A stretch of DNA of 25,568 bases from positions 1 through 25,568 of the forward strand of contig JACNFT010000038.1 of NCBI GenBank assembly GCA_014384505.1, in the 5' to 3' direction. The notes under the pieces were generated by a model that did no database searches, was not told the origin of the DNA, and saw only the letters and a program-made list of their open reading frames with translations. This DNA is from Cryomorphaceae bacterium (lineage in GTDB: Bacteria; Bacteroidota; Bacteroidia; Flavobacteriales; BACL11). Both the position numbers and the translations under genes were made by a program. How positions within the stretch are numbered: position 1 is the first letter of the stretch; every line of letters starts with the position of its first letter. Below are positions 7,242-14,818 of this stretch, one piece after another.

Positions 7242-9010
7242 TGATAGAAGAAATTTTAAAGCAGGAAATCCAAAAATGTTTAGCTGAATTGTACTTGGCA
7301 ACTGAACAAAGTATTCAATTTCAAAAAACTAGAAAGGATTTTAAGGGAGATGTTACTTTGGTAGTATTTCCACTATTGAGAGCGTCAAAAAAAGGACCAG
7401 AACAGACAGCTGAAGAAATAGGAAATTACTTAAAAGAAAATGTTGCTGAGGTTGCTGGTTTTAATGTGGTAAAAGGATTCTTGAATTTAGAAATTACACA
7501 AGAATACTGGTACAATCAATTTGTTTTGGCTTATAATATTGCTGATTATGGAACTGTAAAAATAGCCAAAAATGCACCTACTTACTTGGTGGAATATTCA
7601 TCACCAAATACTAATAAACCTTTACATTTAGGGCATATCCGTAATAATCTATTGGGGTATTCAGTTGCTGAGATTATAAAGGCAAGTGGTAAAAATGTAA
7701 AGAAGGTGCAAATCATTAATGATAGAGGGATTCATATCTGTAAATCAATGGTGGCTTGGCAGGATTTTGGGAATGGTACAACCCCAGAAAGTACGGGAAT
7801 GAAAGGGGATCATTTTGTAGGTAAATACTATGTAGAGTTTGATAAACAGTATAAAATTGAAGTAGCTGATTTAGTTGCCGGTGGAATGGATCAGAAAGAA
7901 GCAGAAAAAGAAGCTTCTATTTTTAAGAAAGCGCAAGAGATGTTATTGAGTTGGGAGGCAAAAGAACCAACTGTAATTGCATTGTGGGAAAAAATGAATG
8001 CTTGGGTATATGATGGTTTTACAAGTACTTATCATAGGCTTGGGGTTGATTTTGATAAAAATTATTATGAAAGTGATACTTATCTGCTAGGTAAAAAAGT
8101 AGTTGATATTGGCCTTGAAAAAGGAGTTTTCTATAAGAAAGAAGATAGCTCGGTGTGGATAGATTTGTCAGCTGAAGGTTTGGATGAAAAAATCATTTTG
8201 CGTTCGGATGGTACTGCTGTTTATATGACACAAGATATTGGTACAGCCATACAAAGACATGAGGACTTTGCTTTCTCAAACATGGCTTACACGGTAGGGA
8301 ATGAGCAGGATTATCATTTTAAGGTATTGTTCCTTATACTTGATAAATTAGGCTATGAATGGGCAAAGAGTTGTTATCATTTGTCTTACGGCATGGTGGA
8401 TTTACCTTCTGGTAAAATGAAATCCCGTGAAGGTACTGTGGTTGATGCTGACAATTTGATGGAGGAAATGGTAAGTACTGCCAAAAGTATAGCAAAAGAA
8501 TTAGGAAAGTTAGAAGGCATGACGGATGAAGATGCTAATACACTTTATGAAACAGTAGGAATGGGGGCATTGAAATATTTTATGTTAAAAGTTGATCCTA
8601 GAAAGCGTATGCTTTTTGACCCTAAAGAATCAATTGATTTTAACGGAAATACTGGCCCATTTATACAATATACTTATGCGCGTATTCAATCGCTTAAAAG
8701 AAAGCATACTGCTCAGGTGGTTATGCCAAATGCAGTAGCTATTACTGCTAAAGAACAAGAAATTATAAAATTACTGACTGAATTCCCAGATGCGATACAA
8801 GAAGCAGCTGTAAGTTATAGCCCTGCATTGGTGGCTAATTATGTGTATGACTTGGTAAAGGAATTCAATAATTACTACCAGAATACGGCTATCCTTACTG
8901 CTGAAACTGAAGATTTGATTAATTTCCGATTAGGCTTATCAACTAAAGTAGGAGAAGTAATTAAAACAGCTATGCGTTTGTTAGGTGCTTCTGTGCCTGA
9001 TAGGATGTAA
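7241..9010 (+). CDS. argS: Arginyl-tRNA synthetase
   Basis: A 589-residue class I synthetase that charges tRNA-Arg. The N-terminal additional domain (about 1-105) contains FKGDVTLVVFPL. The HIGH signature is HLGH (129-132) in SPNTNKPLHLGHIRNN, the KMSK loop is KMKSR (392-396), and the C-terminal DALR anticodon-binding domain begins near 470 and ends ASVPDRM. Length is typical. The ATG at 7241 overlaps the preceding stop (TAATG); an in-frame ATG at 7181 would give 20 extra residues overlapping the ctlX-like gene and unlike any ArgS N-terminus, so it is rejected. It sits third in an arginine-related cluster. The stop codon abuts that of the convergent gene at 9011. Confidence 0.97.
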   Translation: MIEEILKQEIQKCLAELYLATEQSIQFQKTRKDFKGDVTLVVFPLLRASKKGPEQTAEEIGNYLKENVAEVAGFNVVKGFLNLEITQEYWYNQFVLAYNIADYGTVKIAKNAPTYLVEYSSPNTNKPLHLGHIRNNLLGYSVAEIIKASGKNVKKVQIINDRGIHICKSMVAWQDFGNGTTPESTGMKGDHFVGKYYVEFDKQYKIEVADLVAGGMDQKEAEKEASIFKKAQEMLLSWEAKEPTVIALWEKMNAWVYDGFTSTYHRLGVDFDKNYYESDTYLLGKKVVDIGLEKGVFYKKEDSSVWIDLSAEGLDEKIILRSDGTAVYMTQDIGTAIQRHEDFAFSNMAYTVGNEQDYHFKVLFLILDKLGYEWAKSCYHLSYGMVDLPSGKMKSREGTVVDADNLMEEMVSTAKSIAKELGKLEGMTDEDANTLYETVGMGALKYFMLKVDPRKRMLFDPKESIDFNGNTGPFIQYTYARIQSLKRKHTAQVVMPNAVAITAKEQEIIKLLTEFPDAIQEAAVSYSPALVANYVYDLVKEFNNYYQNTAILTAETEDLINFRLGLSTKVGEVIKTAMRLLGASVPDRM

Positions 9011-10336
9011 TTATTCTATAACCATTCTTTTCTCAACTGTACCATTATCAAAAAGGTAGAAAAGTGGGGTGTTGCTTTTTGGACTTGTTTCTTGTCCAAG
9101 GATGTTAATTATCTTGCTTATTTTCTTGTCTACTAAATTAATATTATTTACTCCTAATGTAATTCCATCAATACTTAACTGATGGTATGTTTGGTATGCT
9201 TGTCCATTGCCAATAAAATAGGATAAGTGGAGTAAATTATTGTAAGTACTTATATTTAAGAGTTTAGTTTCACTAAAATTGTTGATGTCAGATATTGGTA
9301 TTGGAGCATTAAAACTAGATAAGTTGTTTTGGAAATAACTGATGTAAACATTAAACTTATGATTAACTATTTTTGCACTATATAATACTGCAAGAAAATC
9401 GTTAATAACTACAACAGTAGGATTTTTTTCATCCCCAAATGGACTTATATTGTTTGTGTAGTTTGTTAGTCTAGTGTTAGGTGTGAAGTTGAGATTGTTA
9501 ATGTGAGATGAAGATTTAACGAGTTTGTGTATAGAGGTGTTTTTATTTCTTGCTTTAAAAACTACAAAAATAGAGTCTTTGTATATTTCTCCGCTTATCC
9601 CCCCTGCTGAAATTGGGTAATCATTCCATATGCTGTCATTTATCATTGTTTTGTTTGAAAAACTTAACCCAAAATTAGTTGATTTTTGAATGTATGAATA
9701 ATTATTTGTTAAGTCATTACTTGTTTCTTGATATAGGATGTAGATATCGTCATTATGAAAAATAAAGTCGCCTGCACCTCTTGCAAAAGCACCATTTATT
9801 GAATTGCTAACATCTGTTTCAGGAAACCATGTTTCTCCTCTATCTACAGACATTTTTACAATTAGTTCTGTGATATTGGCATCTTCTCTTGAGTAAGTAA
9901 CTATTGGATTTCCTTTACTGTTTAGTTCAATATTCATTCCATATATTGAATAAGGGACTGTGTGTTGTGAGACATTTGTTTCATCTAAGAAAGTGATTCC
10001 TCCATCATATGATTTGATAAGATATATATTATTTCCTGAAGTTACAAGCAAATAAATGGAGTCGCCATTATTTGTCATTATAATGCTTGATACATTTAAT
10101 GATTGTGGTGTTATATCTTGGAATGGTAAAAATGATCCATTCATTTTTTTTGTTGAATGTATTGTTGAATTACCATAATCCTTTGTTACTATAAAGGGCT
10201 CTCCATTTTCTAGGGTAATAATGCAATTTCCATCACCTCCATAAAGTGGATTCAGTTCTATAGTGGTATCAATATTAACAGTTTGACATAAAACTAATAA
10301 GGGTAGTAAAAATAATAAGAGTAATATTTTCTTCAT
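9011..10336 (-). CDS. Secreted Asp-box (BNR/sialidase-like) beta-propeller protein with T9SS type A sorting tail
   Basis: A 441-residue exported protein. Residues 1-17 are a strongly hydrophobic signal peptide. Asp-box motifs (S.D.G.TW) occur at SYDGGITF (109-116), SVDRGETW (163-170) and, degenerate, STNFGLSF (219-226), so the body is probably a sialidase-type beta-propeller. I see no convincing arginine triad or other catalytic set, so enzymatic activity is not claimed. The last 35 residues (ILGQETSPKSNTPLFYLFDN, then GTVEKRMVIE) match the end of the type A T9SS sorting domain (TIGR04183 type), predicting secretion across the outer membrane and probable cleavage of the tail. It stands alone, with argS convergent on one side and the 21-bp repeat array on the other. 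Confidence 0.8.
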   Translation of the reverse strand: MKKILLLLFLLPLLVLCQTVNIDTTIELNPLYGGDGNCIITLENGEPFIVTKDYGNSTIHSTKKMNGSFLPFQDITPQSLNVSSIIMTNNGDSIYLLVTSGNNIYLIKSYDGGITFLDETNVSQHTVPYSIYGMNIELNSKGNPIVTYSREDANITELIVKMSVDRGETWFPETDVSNSINGAFARGAGDFIFHNDDIYILYQETSNDLTNNYSYIQKSTNFGLSFSNKTMINDSIWNDYPISAGGISGEIYKDSIFVVFKARNKNTSIHKLVKSSSHINNLNFTPNTRLTNYTNNISPFGDEKNPTVVVINDFLAVLYSAKIVNHKFNVYISYFQNNLSSFNAPIPISDINNFSETKLLNISTYNNLLHLSYFIGNGQAYQTYHQLSIDGITLGVNNINLVDKKISKIINILGQETSPKSNTPLFYLFDNGTVEKRMVIE

Positions 10337-10386
10337 AGATTTATATTTTAGTACTTTTCGTTCACTAATTTTAGCTAGGGTTTTCG

Positions 10387-10394
10387 CAAATATA
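10387..10394 (-). promoter_or_regulatory. -7 box upstream of the Asp-box protein gene
   Basis: On the minus strand this reads TATATTTG, an exact TAnnTTTG, giving a leader of roughly 45 nt before the ATG at 10336. No good -33 TTG is seen. The 21-bp repeat array begins immediately upstream of it. Confidence 0.45.
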
Positions 10395-10407
10395 TTAAAA
10401 TATGTGT

Positions 10408-10606
10408 ATAATTACTTGATTATGAGATGCAAAATAGTTGTGAAAAATAAAAAATAGTTCCCAAGAGCATAAAATTAGTTTCTGAAAGTATGGAATTACT
10501 TTACAAGAACACGATAAATGTTGTTGAGAGCTCAAAACTATTTACGGAATACATAAAACTAGTTGCTAAGCCTTTGAAAATAGTTGTAGAAAGGGTGGAA
10601 TTACTT
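10408..10606. repeat. Degenerate 21-bp tandem array, about ten units
   Basis: This fills most of the 264-bp gap between the Asp-box gene and cdaA. A core of the form aaaa(t/c)(t)agtt or ggaattactt recurs with its last base at 10417, 10439, 10459, 10480, 10501, 10522, 10543, 10564, 10585 and 10606. The step is 22, 20 and then 21 bp seven times running. The 11 bases between cores are also biased, with a purine-rich RARAG-like block in most units. No two units are identical. The last core overlaps the cdaA stop codon (10603-10601). On the plus strand, units two to nine share one frame open from 10451 to the TAA at 10628, encoding an amphipathic heptad pattern; an ATG lies at 10490. It is neither a CRISPR nor a simple microsatellite. 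Function unknown. Confidence 0.75.
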
Positions 10607-11377
10607 GCTCTTAGTAAATATTCTATTTAAGAATTGTTCTAGTTGTTCAGCAGTTCGTTTGGTAAATAATTCACCATCCTTTACATATGAAATTCCTCCT
10701 GTTTCTTCCGATACAATAACGGTTACAGCATCCGATTCCTCAGTAATCCCTACTGCAGCTCTATGTCGCATTCCTAAATGGCCTGGAAAATCATCACTAT
10801 TACTTACAGGAAGTACACATCTGGCACTAATAATTTTATTCCCTCTAATAATTACTGCTCCATCATGCAGAGGACTGTTTTTGTAAAAAATACTTTCTAT
10901 CATAGGAACAGAAATTTCTGCATTCATTGCTACACCTGTTTCTGCAAATACTGCCAAATCATCCATTTGTGTTATAACCATTATGGCACCAGTTTTAGTT
11001 TTTGCCATATCCTCACATGCTTTTGCAATGGCTGAAGTGTTTAAATGGTTGTCATGCTCTACTTTAAAGTTAAATTTAAAAATTCCTTTGTTTTTAATTA
11101 GTTTACCTTTTCCAATAAACATAAGAAATTTCCTAAGTTCTTGTTGAAAAACAATTACTAAAATGATAACCCCAACCCCAATAAATTGTCCTAAAATCTC
11201 ACTTAATAACTGAAAGTGGAAGGCATCTACTATTTTCCACAGTAGGTAAATAGCTGCTAAGCCAATAAAAATATTGATGGCTACTGTTCCTCTTACTAGT
11301 TTGTACAACTGGTAAATTAGTACAGCAACTAATGCTATGTCAATGAGTTCAATAAAGCCTATGTTTAGGAATTCCAT
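10601..11377 (-). CDS. cdaA: Diadenylate cyclase CdaA (DisA_N domain)
   Basis: A 258-residue membrane enzyme that makes the second messenger c-di-AMP from two ATP. Three membrane helices lie in the first 80 residues, followed by a short basic linker and the DAC domain (about 100-240) with both signature motifs intact: DGA (172-174, in LHDGAVII) and RHR (204-206, in RHRAAVGI). It starts directly after the folP stop with no spacing (TAA then ATG), so the two are co-expressed. No CdaR/YbbR regulator or glmM is adjacent, unlike in Firmicutes. The folP-cdaA pairing is usual in Bacteroidota. In this phylum c-di-AMP roles are thought to involve osmotic or wall balance, but nothing here shows the target. 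Confidence 0.95.
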   Translation of the reverse strand: MEFLNIGFIELIDIALVAVLIYQLYKLVRGTVAINIFIGLAAIYLLWKIVDAFHFQLLSEILGQFIGVGVIILVIVFQQELRKFLMFIGKGKLIKNKGIFKFNFKVEHDNHLNTSAIAKACEDMAKTKTGAIMVITQMDDLAVFAETGVAMNAEISVPMIESIFYKNSPLHDGAVIIRGNKIISARCVLPVSNSDDFPGHLGMRHRAAVGITEESDAVTVIVSEETGGISYVKDGELFTKRTAEQLEQFLNRIFTKSK

Positions 11378-12244
11378 TTATGCTAGATTTTTTGCGAATG
11401 TAGTGATTTTAATGCATTCCATAGCTTCCTTTACATCATGCACTCTTAAAATAGATGCTCCTTTTTGCAAAGCCATGGTGTTGGTAATGCTTGTTCCGTT
11501 CAGTGCATTTTGTGGGCTTGTATCTAGTAATTTGTAAATCATGCTTTTGCGTGACGTTCCAATAAGTACTGGTAATTCAAATTGATTAAATTGGTCAAGT
11601 GCATTTAAAAGCTGATAATTATGCGCTAAAGTTTTACCAAAACCAAAACCAGGGTCAATAATGATTTGTTCCACCCCCTTAGCTTTTAGTAAGGCTATCT
11701 TTTTATCAAAATATGAAATCACTTCAGTCACTACATTATTATAAGTTGGATTTTCCTGCATGTTTTGTGGGGTGCCTTGCATATGCATTATAATATAAGG
11801 TACTTTTAGTTTTGCTATAGTGTCAAACATATTTTCATCCATTTCACCTGCTGAAATATCATTTATAATGTGTGCTCCAGCCCCAATACATTCATTAGCT
11901 GTTTTAGCCCAAAAGGTGTCAATTGAAATAATTATTTCAGGAATCTCAGTTTTTAACAATTTGATAATCGGTAAAAGCTTTAAAAGTTCGTCATCTGCCT
12001 GTATTAAAGCTGCACCTGGTCGTGAGGATTGTGCACCAATATCAATAATTGATGCTCCTTCTTCTAGCATTTTTTTGCATCTTGCTATAATTTGTTCTTC
12101 ATTTAAGTATAAGCCACCATCAAAAAATGAATCCTCAGTTACATTCAAAATCCCCATTACAATTGGGTTTTTTGTTGAAAAAACACTCGAATTGCTTTTT
12201 CCTTTTATGGAATTTGACACGCTAAATGATGTATATTTCGGCAT
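11378..12244 (-). CDS. folP: Dihydropteroate synthase
   Basis: A 288-residue TIM-barrel enzyme that condenses pteridine pyrophosphate with p-aminobenzoate in folate synthesis; it is the sulfonamide target. Motifs in order: MGILNVTEDSFFDGG (30-44), SRPGA (74-78), IDTF (108-111), NDISAG (128-133), MHMQGTP (153-159), DPGFGFGK (197-204), SRK (231-233) and RVHD (267-270). The usual NVTPDSF is NVTEDSF here. About 27 N-terminal residues precede the core, slightly more than the shortest homologues, but the start at 12244 is the only reasonable one. It is divergent from the DUF1599 gene with only 19 nt between start codons, and precedes cdaA without a gap. Confidence 0.96.
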   Translation of the reverse strand: MPKYTSFSVSNSIKGKSNSSVFSTKNPIVMGILNVTEDSFFDGGLYLNEEQIIARCKKMLEEGASIIDIGAQSSRPGAALIQADDELLKLLPIIKLLKTEIPEIIISIDTFWAKTANECIGAGAHIINDISAGEMDENMFDTIAKLKVPYIIMHMQGTPQNMQENPTYNNVVTEVISYFDKKIALLKAKGVEQIIIDPGFGFGKTLAHNYQLLNALDQFNQFELPVLIGTSRKSMIYKLLDTSPQNALNGTSITNTMALQKGASILRVHDVKEAMECIKITTFAKNLA

Positions 12245-12263
12245 TATTAAAGGTTAATTTTAT

Positions 12264-12803
12264 ATGGAACAGACAATTACTGAATACGATTCAATAATAA
12301 AAAAATGTGAGGACATTTTCGCTAAGAAAATGAAAGATTATGGTAGTGCTTGGCGCATACTGAGAATCAGCTCCTTAACCGATCAGATTTTTATTAAAGC
12401 ACAAAGGATTCGTTCAATAGAACAGAAAGGTGAACAAAAAATACAGGAAGGAGTGGCAGGTGAGTTTGTCGGGATTGTAAACTATGCAATTGTCGGACTT
12501 ATCCAGTTGGATTTAGGAGTTTCTGAACTTGCGGAGGAAATGGACTATAATGAGGTTATGAACATCTTTAGTAAACATGCTAATGTTGCTAAGCAACTCA
12601 TGATTGCTAAAAATCATGATTATGGTGAGGCCTGGCGTGATATGAGGGTGTCATCACTTACTGATTTAATCCTGCAAAAGATTTTGCGTGTAAAACAAAT
12701 TGAAGACAATCATGGAGTTACATTAATATCTGAAGGAGTAGATGCCAATTATCTAGATATGCTAAACTATGCTGTTTTTGCGTTAATAAAATTAGAAAAA
12801 TAA
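12264..12803 (+). CDS. DUF1599 protein with duplicated domain
   Basis: A 179-residue soluble protein of the DUF1599 family (PF07659), of unknown function and largely restricted to Bacteroidota. It consists of two similar halves. The first has DYGSAWRILRISSLTDQI, RI..IEQ, IQEGVAGEFVGIVNYAIVGL; the second has DYGEAWRDMRVSSLTDLIL, RVKQIED, ISEGVDANYLDMLNYAVFAL. The conserved DYG.AWR and LTD blocks, retained in both halves, suggest a paired binding or catalytic site. It heads the long plus-strand series, 4 nt before the MauE-thioredoxin gene. Confidence 0.88.
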   Translation: MEQTITEYDSIIKKCEDIFAKKMKDYGSAWRILRISSLTDQIFIKAQRIRSIEQKGEQKIQEGVAGEFVGIVNYAIVGLIQLDLGVSELAEEMDYNEVMNIFSKHANVAKQLMIAKNHDYGEAWRDMRVSSLTDLILQKILRVKQIEDNHGVTLISEGVDANYLDMLNYAVFALIKLEK

Positions 12804-12807
12804 AATT

Positions 12808-13737
12808 ATGAAAAAGAATTTACCAATGATTATCCGAGTGCTAATTTCAGCACTGTTTTTGCTTTCAGCATTTGCAAAATTGTACCCATCACCAATGTAT
12901 GGCATTACAAAAATATTTGAAGAAGGTCAACTTATTCCTATGGGATTTTCAGAAGGGCTGGCACCTTACTTTTCTCGTTTTATTATAGCAATTGAGTTTT
13001 TTATTGCTTTTGCAATTTTACAGAGAAACTATCTTAAAAAACTAGTTATTCCTACATCAATTATTATGCTTATTGTGTTTAGTTTGCATTTGGCTTATTC
13101 TATATTTTTAGGCGATAGCGAAAACTGTGGTTGTTTTGGTGAATTGATTCCAATGTCTCCTTTACAAGCGTTAATTAAAAACATAATTACTATTGGTGTT
13201 TTAGGGTTCTTGTATAAAAATACTCCTAAGGATAAAAACAATAGTTATTCGAAATTAAGCATACAATTTTTATCTATTATGTTGCTAATGTTTGCTTTAT
13301 TGCCCGTTCAAACAGTAGGTAAAAATAAACAAGTTTCTAGCTTTTCTGAGTATGTAGTTTCTGATATGGATATAAATGATGGGAAAAAGTTATTGTGCTT
13401 TTTTGATGCTGGATGTGAACATTGTATGGATGCTGCAAAATCATTAAATCAACTATCTGATTCTATTGCTTATTTTCCTGAAATGCATATTATATTTTCT
13501 GATTCTGAAGCAGATAGGATTCCTGAATTCTTTAAGTATGCTGGTAAAGAAAATTCTTATCAAGTATTGTCTTTTTATAATGAAGATGATGTAATCAATT
13601 CTTACCTTGAAATACTAGGTTATGAATACGAAAACCCAGCTATTATTTATTTAGATAACGGAAATCAAATTCGTTTTTATGATGGTACTGGTGCCAATGC
13701 TTTTAAAGCTGAGGAATTCAAAAAATTATTTGAATAA
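12808..13737 (+). CDS. MauE/DoxX-like membrane protein fused to a thioredoxin-like domain
   Basis: A 309-residue protein resembling the BT_3928 type of Bacteroidota. The N-terminal half has about five membrane helices (near 5-24, 54-72, 80-101, 118-136, 150-170) with a periplasm-facing NCGCFG motif at 106-111, characteristic of MauE-like proteins. The C-terminal part (about 180-309) is thioredoxin-like, with the redox pair C203-E-H-C206 in FFDAGCEHCMDAA. With the N-terminus inside, five helices put the thioredoxin domain in the periplasm, beside the CGC motif. By analogy with vitamin K epoxide reductase/DsbB-type systems, the membrane half may pass electrons to or from the thioredoxin half; this is inference. 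Tightly spaced with DUF1599 (4 nt) and the permease (3 nt). Confidence 0.82.
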   Translation: MKKNLPMIIRVLISALFLLSAFAKLYPSPMYGITKIFEEGQLIPMGFSEGLAPYFSRFIIAIEFFIAFAILQRNYLKKLVIPTSIIMLIVFSLHLAYSIFLGDSENCGCFGELIPMSPLQALIKNIITIGVLGFLYKNTPKDKNNSYSKLSIQFLSIMLLMFALLPVQTVGKNKQVSSFSEYVVSDMDINDGKKLLCFFDAGCEHCMDAAKSLNQLSDSIAYFPEMHIIFSDSEADRIPEFFKYAGKENSYQVLSFYNEDDVINSYLEILGYEYENPAIIYLDNGNQIRFYDGTGANAFKAEEFKKLFE

Positions 13738-13740
13738 ATT

Positions 13741-14817
13741 TTGGTTGCTTACATTACAAAAAAGATAACTTATGGTATCCTTGTTTTATGGGGGGTACTT
13801 ACCTTAGTTTTCTTTTTATTTAATGTATTACCTGGCGATCCTGCTCGTATGATGTTAGACAAGCGTGAAGATGCTAATCAGTTAGCTGTTATCAAACAAA
13901 AATATGCTTTTGACCGTTCACTTAGCGACCAATATGCTTTGTACCTTAATGATGTTTTACCCCTTTCAATTCATCACAATAGTGCTACCGCATTTACTTC
14001 TCTAACAAGTGGAAAATATCAATTTACACAATTGTTTTCCATTGCTGATTACGCCCTAGTTTTTAAAGTTCCTTACCTTAGGGAATCCTTTGTGAGAATA
14101 GGAACGCCAGTTACTTCAATACTAGGTAATACTTTTAAAAATACATTTGTTTTAGCCCTTTCTTCTATTGGAATTGCCTTATTTTTAGGTTTAATTTTGG
14201 GAGTATTTTCAGCTTTATATAAGGATACTTTTATTGATAAATTTATTTTATTTATTTCAGTGTTAGGCATGTCCTTACCCTCCTTTTTTGCTTCTATAAT
14301 TATTGCATGGTTTTTTGGTTTTGTGCTTCATAATTTTACTGGTCTAAATATGACGGGTAGCCTGTATGAAGTAGATGATTATGGAAGGGGTTCTTCCTTG
14401 CAACTAAAAAACTTGATTTTACCAGCAATTACTTTAGGTATTCGTCCTTTGTCGGTTATCATTCAGTTGTGTAGAAATTCTTTGTTAGAAGTGCTTTCTA
14501 TGGATTATGTGCGTACAGCAACAGCAAAAGGATTGAATAAATTTACCGTAATCTTTAAACATGCTTTACGCAATGCATTGAATCCAGTTGTAACGGCCGT
14601 TTCGGGTTGGTTTGCTTCTCTTTTAGCAGGTGCAGTTTTTGTAGAATACATTTTTGCTTGGAACGGAATAGGAAAAGAAATAGTTGATGCTTTAAATAAA
14701 ATGGACTTACCAGTTGTAATGGGGTCAGTGCTGTTTATTGCATCAATTTTTGTAATCATAAATATAATAGTCGATTTAATATATGGGTGGCTCGACCCCC
14801 GAATAAGAATAAGTTAA
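13741..14817 (+). CDS. ABC transporter permease, DppB/OppB type
   Basis: A 358-residue inner-membrane permease of the peptide/nickel ABC family. It has the N-terminal helix with YGILVLWGVLTLVFFLFNVL followed by PGDPARMML (31-39), typical of DppB-like subunits, then five further helices. The ABC-contacting EAA loop is at about 256-282 (YVRTATAKGLNKFTVIFKHA) and the protein ends LDPRIR. The TAA of the previous gene is in the same frame, only 3 nt upstream, so the start must be the TTG at 13741 (or, less likely, ATT at 13738); no ATG is available near the N-terminus. No second permease, ATPase or binding protein lies nearby, so partners must be encoded elsewhere. Substrate not determined. Confidence 0.88.
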   Translation: MVAYITKKITYGILVLWGVLTLVFFLFNVLPGDPARMMLDKREDANQLAVIKQKYAFDRSLSDQYALYLNDVLPLSIHHNSATAFTSLTSGKYQFTQLFSIADYALVFKVPYLRESFVRIGTPVTSILGNTFKNTFVLALSSIGIALFLGLILGVFSALYKDTFIDKFILFISVLGMSLPSFFASIIIAWFFGFVLHNFTGLNMTGSLYEVDDYGRGSSLQLKNLILPAITLGIRPLSVIIQLCRNSLLEVLSMDYVRTATAKGLNKFTVIFKHALRNALNPVVTAVSGWFASLLAGAVFVEYIFAWNGIGKEIVDALNKMDLPVVMGSVLFIASIFVIINIIVDLIYGWLDPRIRIS

Positions 14818-14818
14818 T

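Noticed and set aside
10408..10606. The 21-bp periodic region as a CRISPR array
   Set aside because: Units are degenerate, no exact direct repeat is present, the period is too short for repeat plus spacer, and no cas gene is in the window.
10605..11035. Plus-strand open frames antisense to cdaA
   Set aside because: They are shadows of the conserved cdaA reading frame with no recognisable domain or start context; the same applies to antisense frames within ftsK, folP, mpl and the ctlX-like gene.
12254..12262. TAATTTTA before DUF1599 as a -7 box
   Set aside because: It lacks the final G of the consensus and would place the transcription start at or after the ATG.
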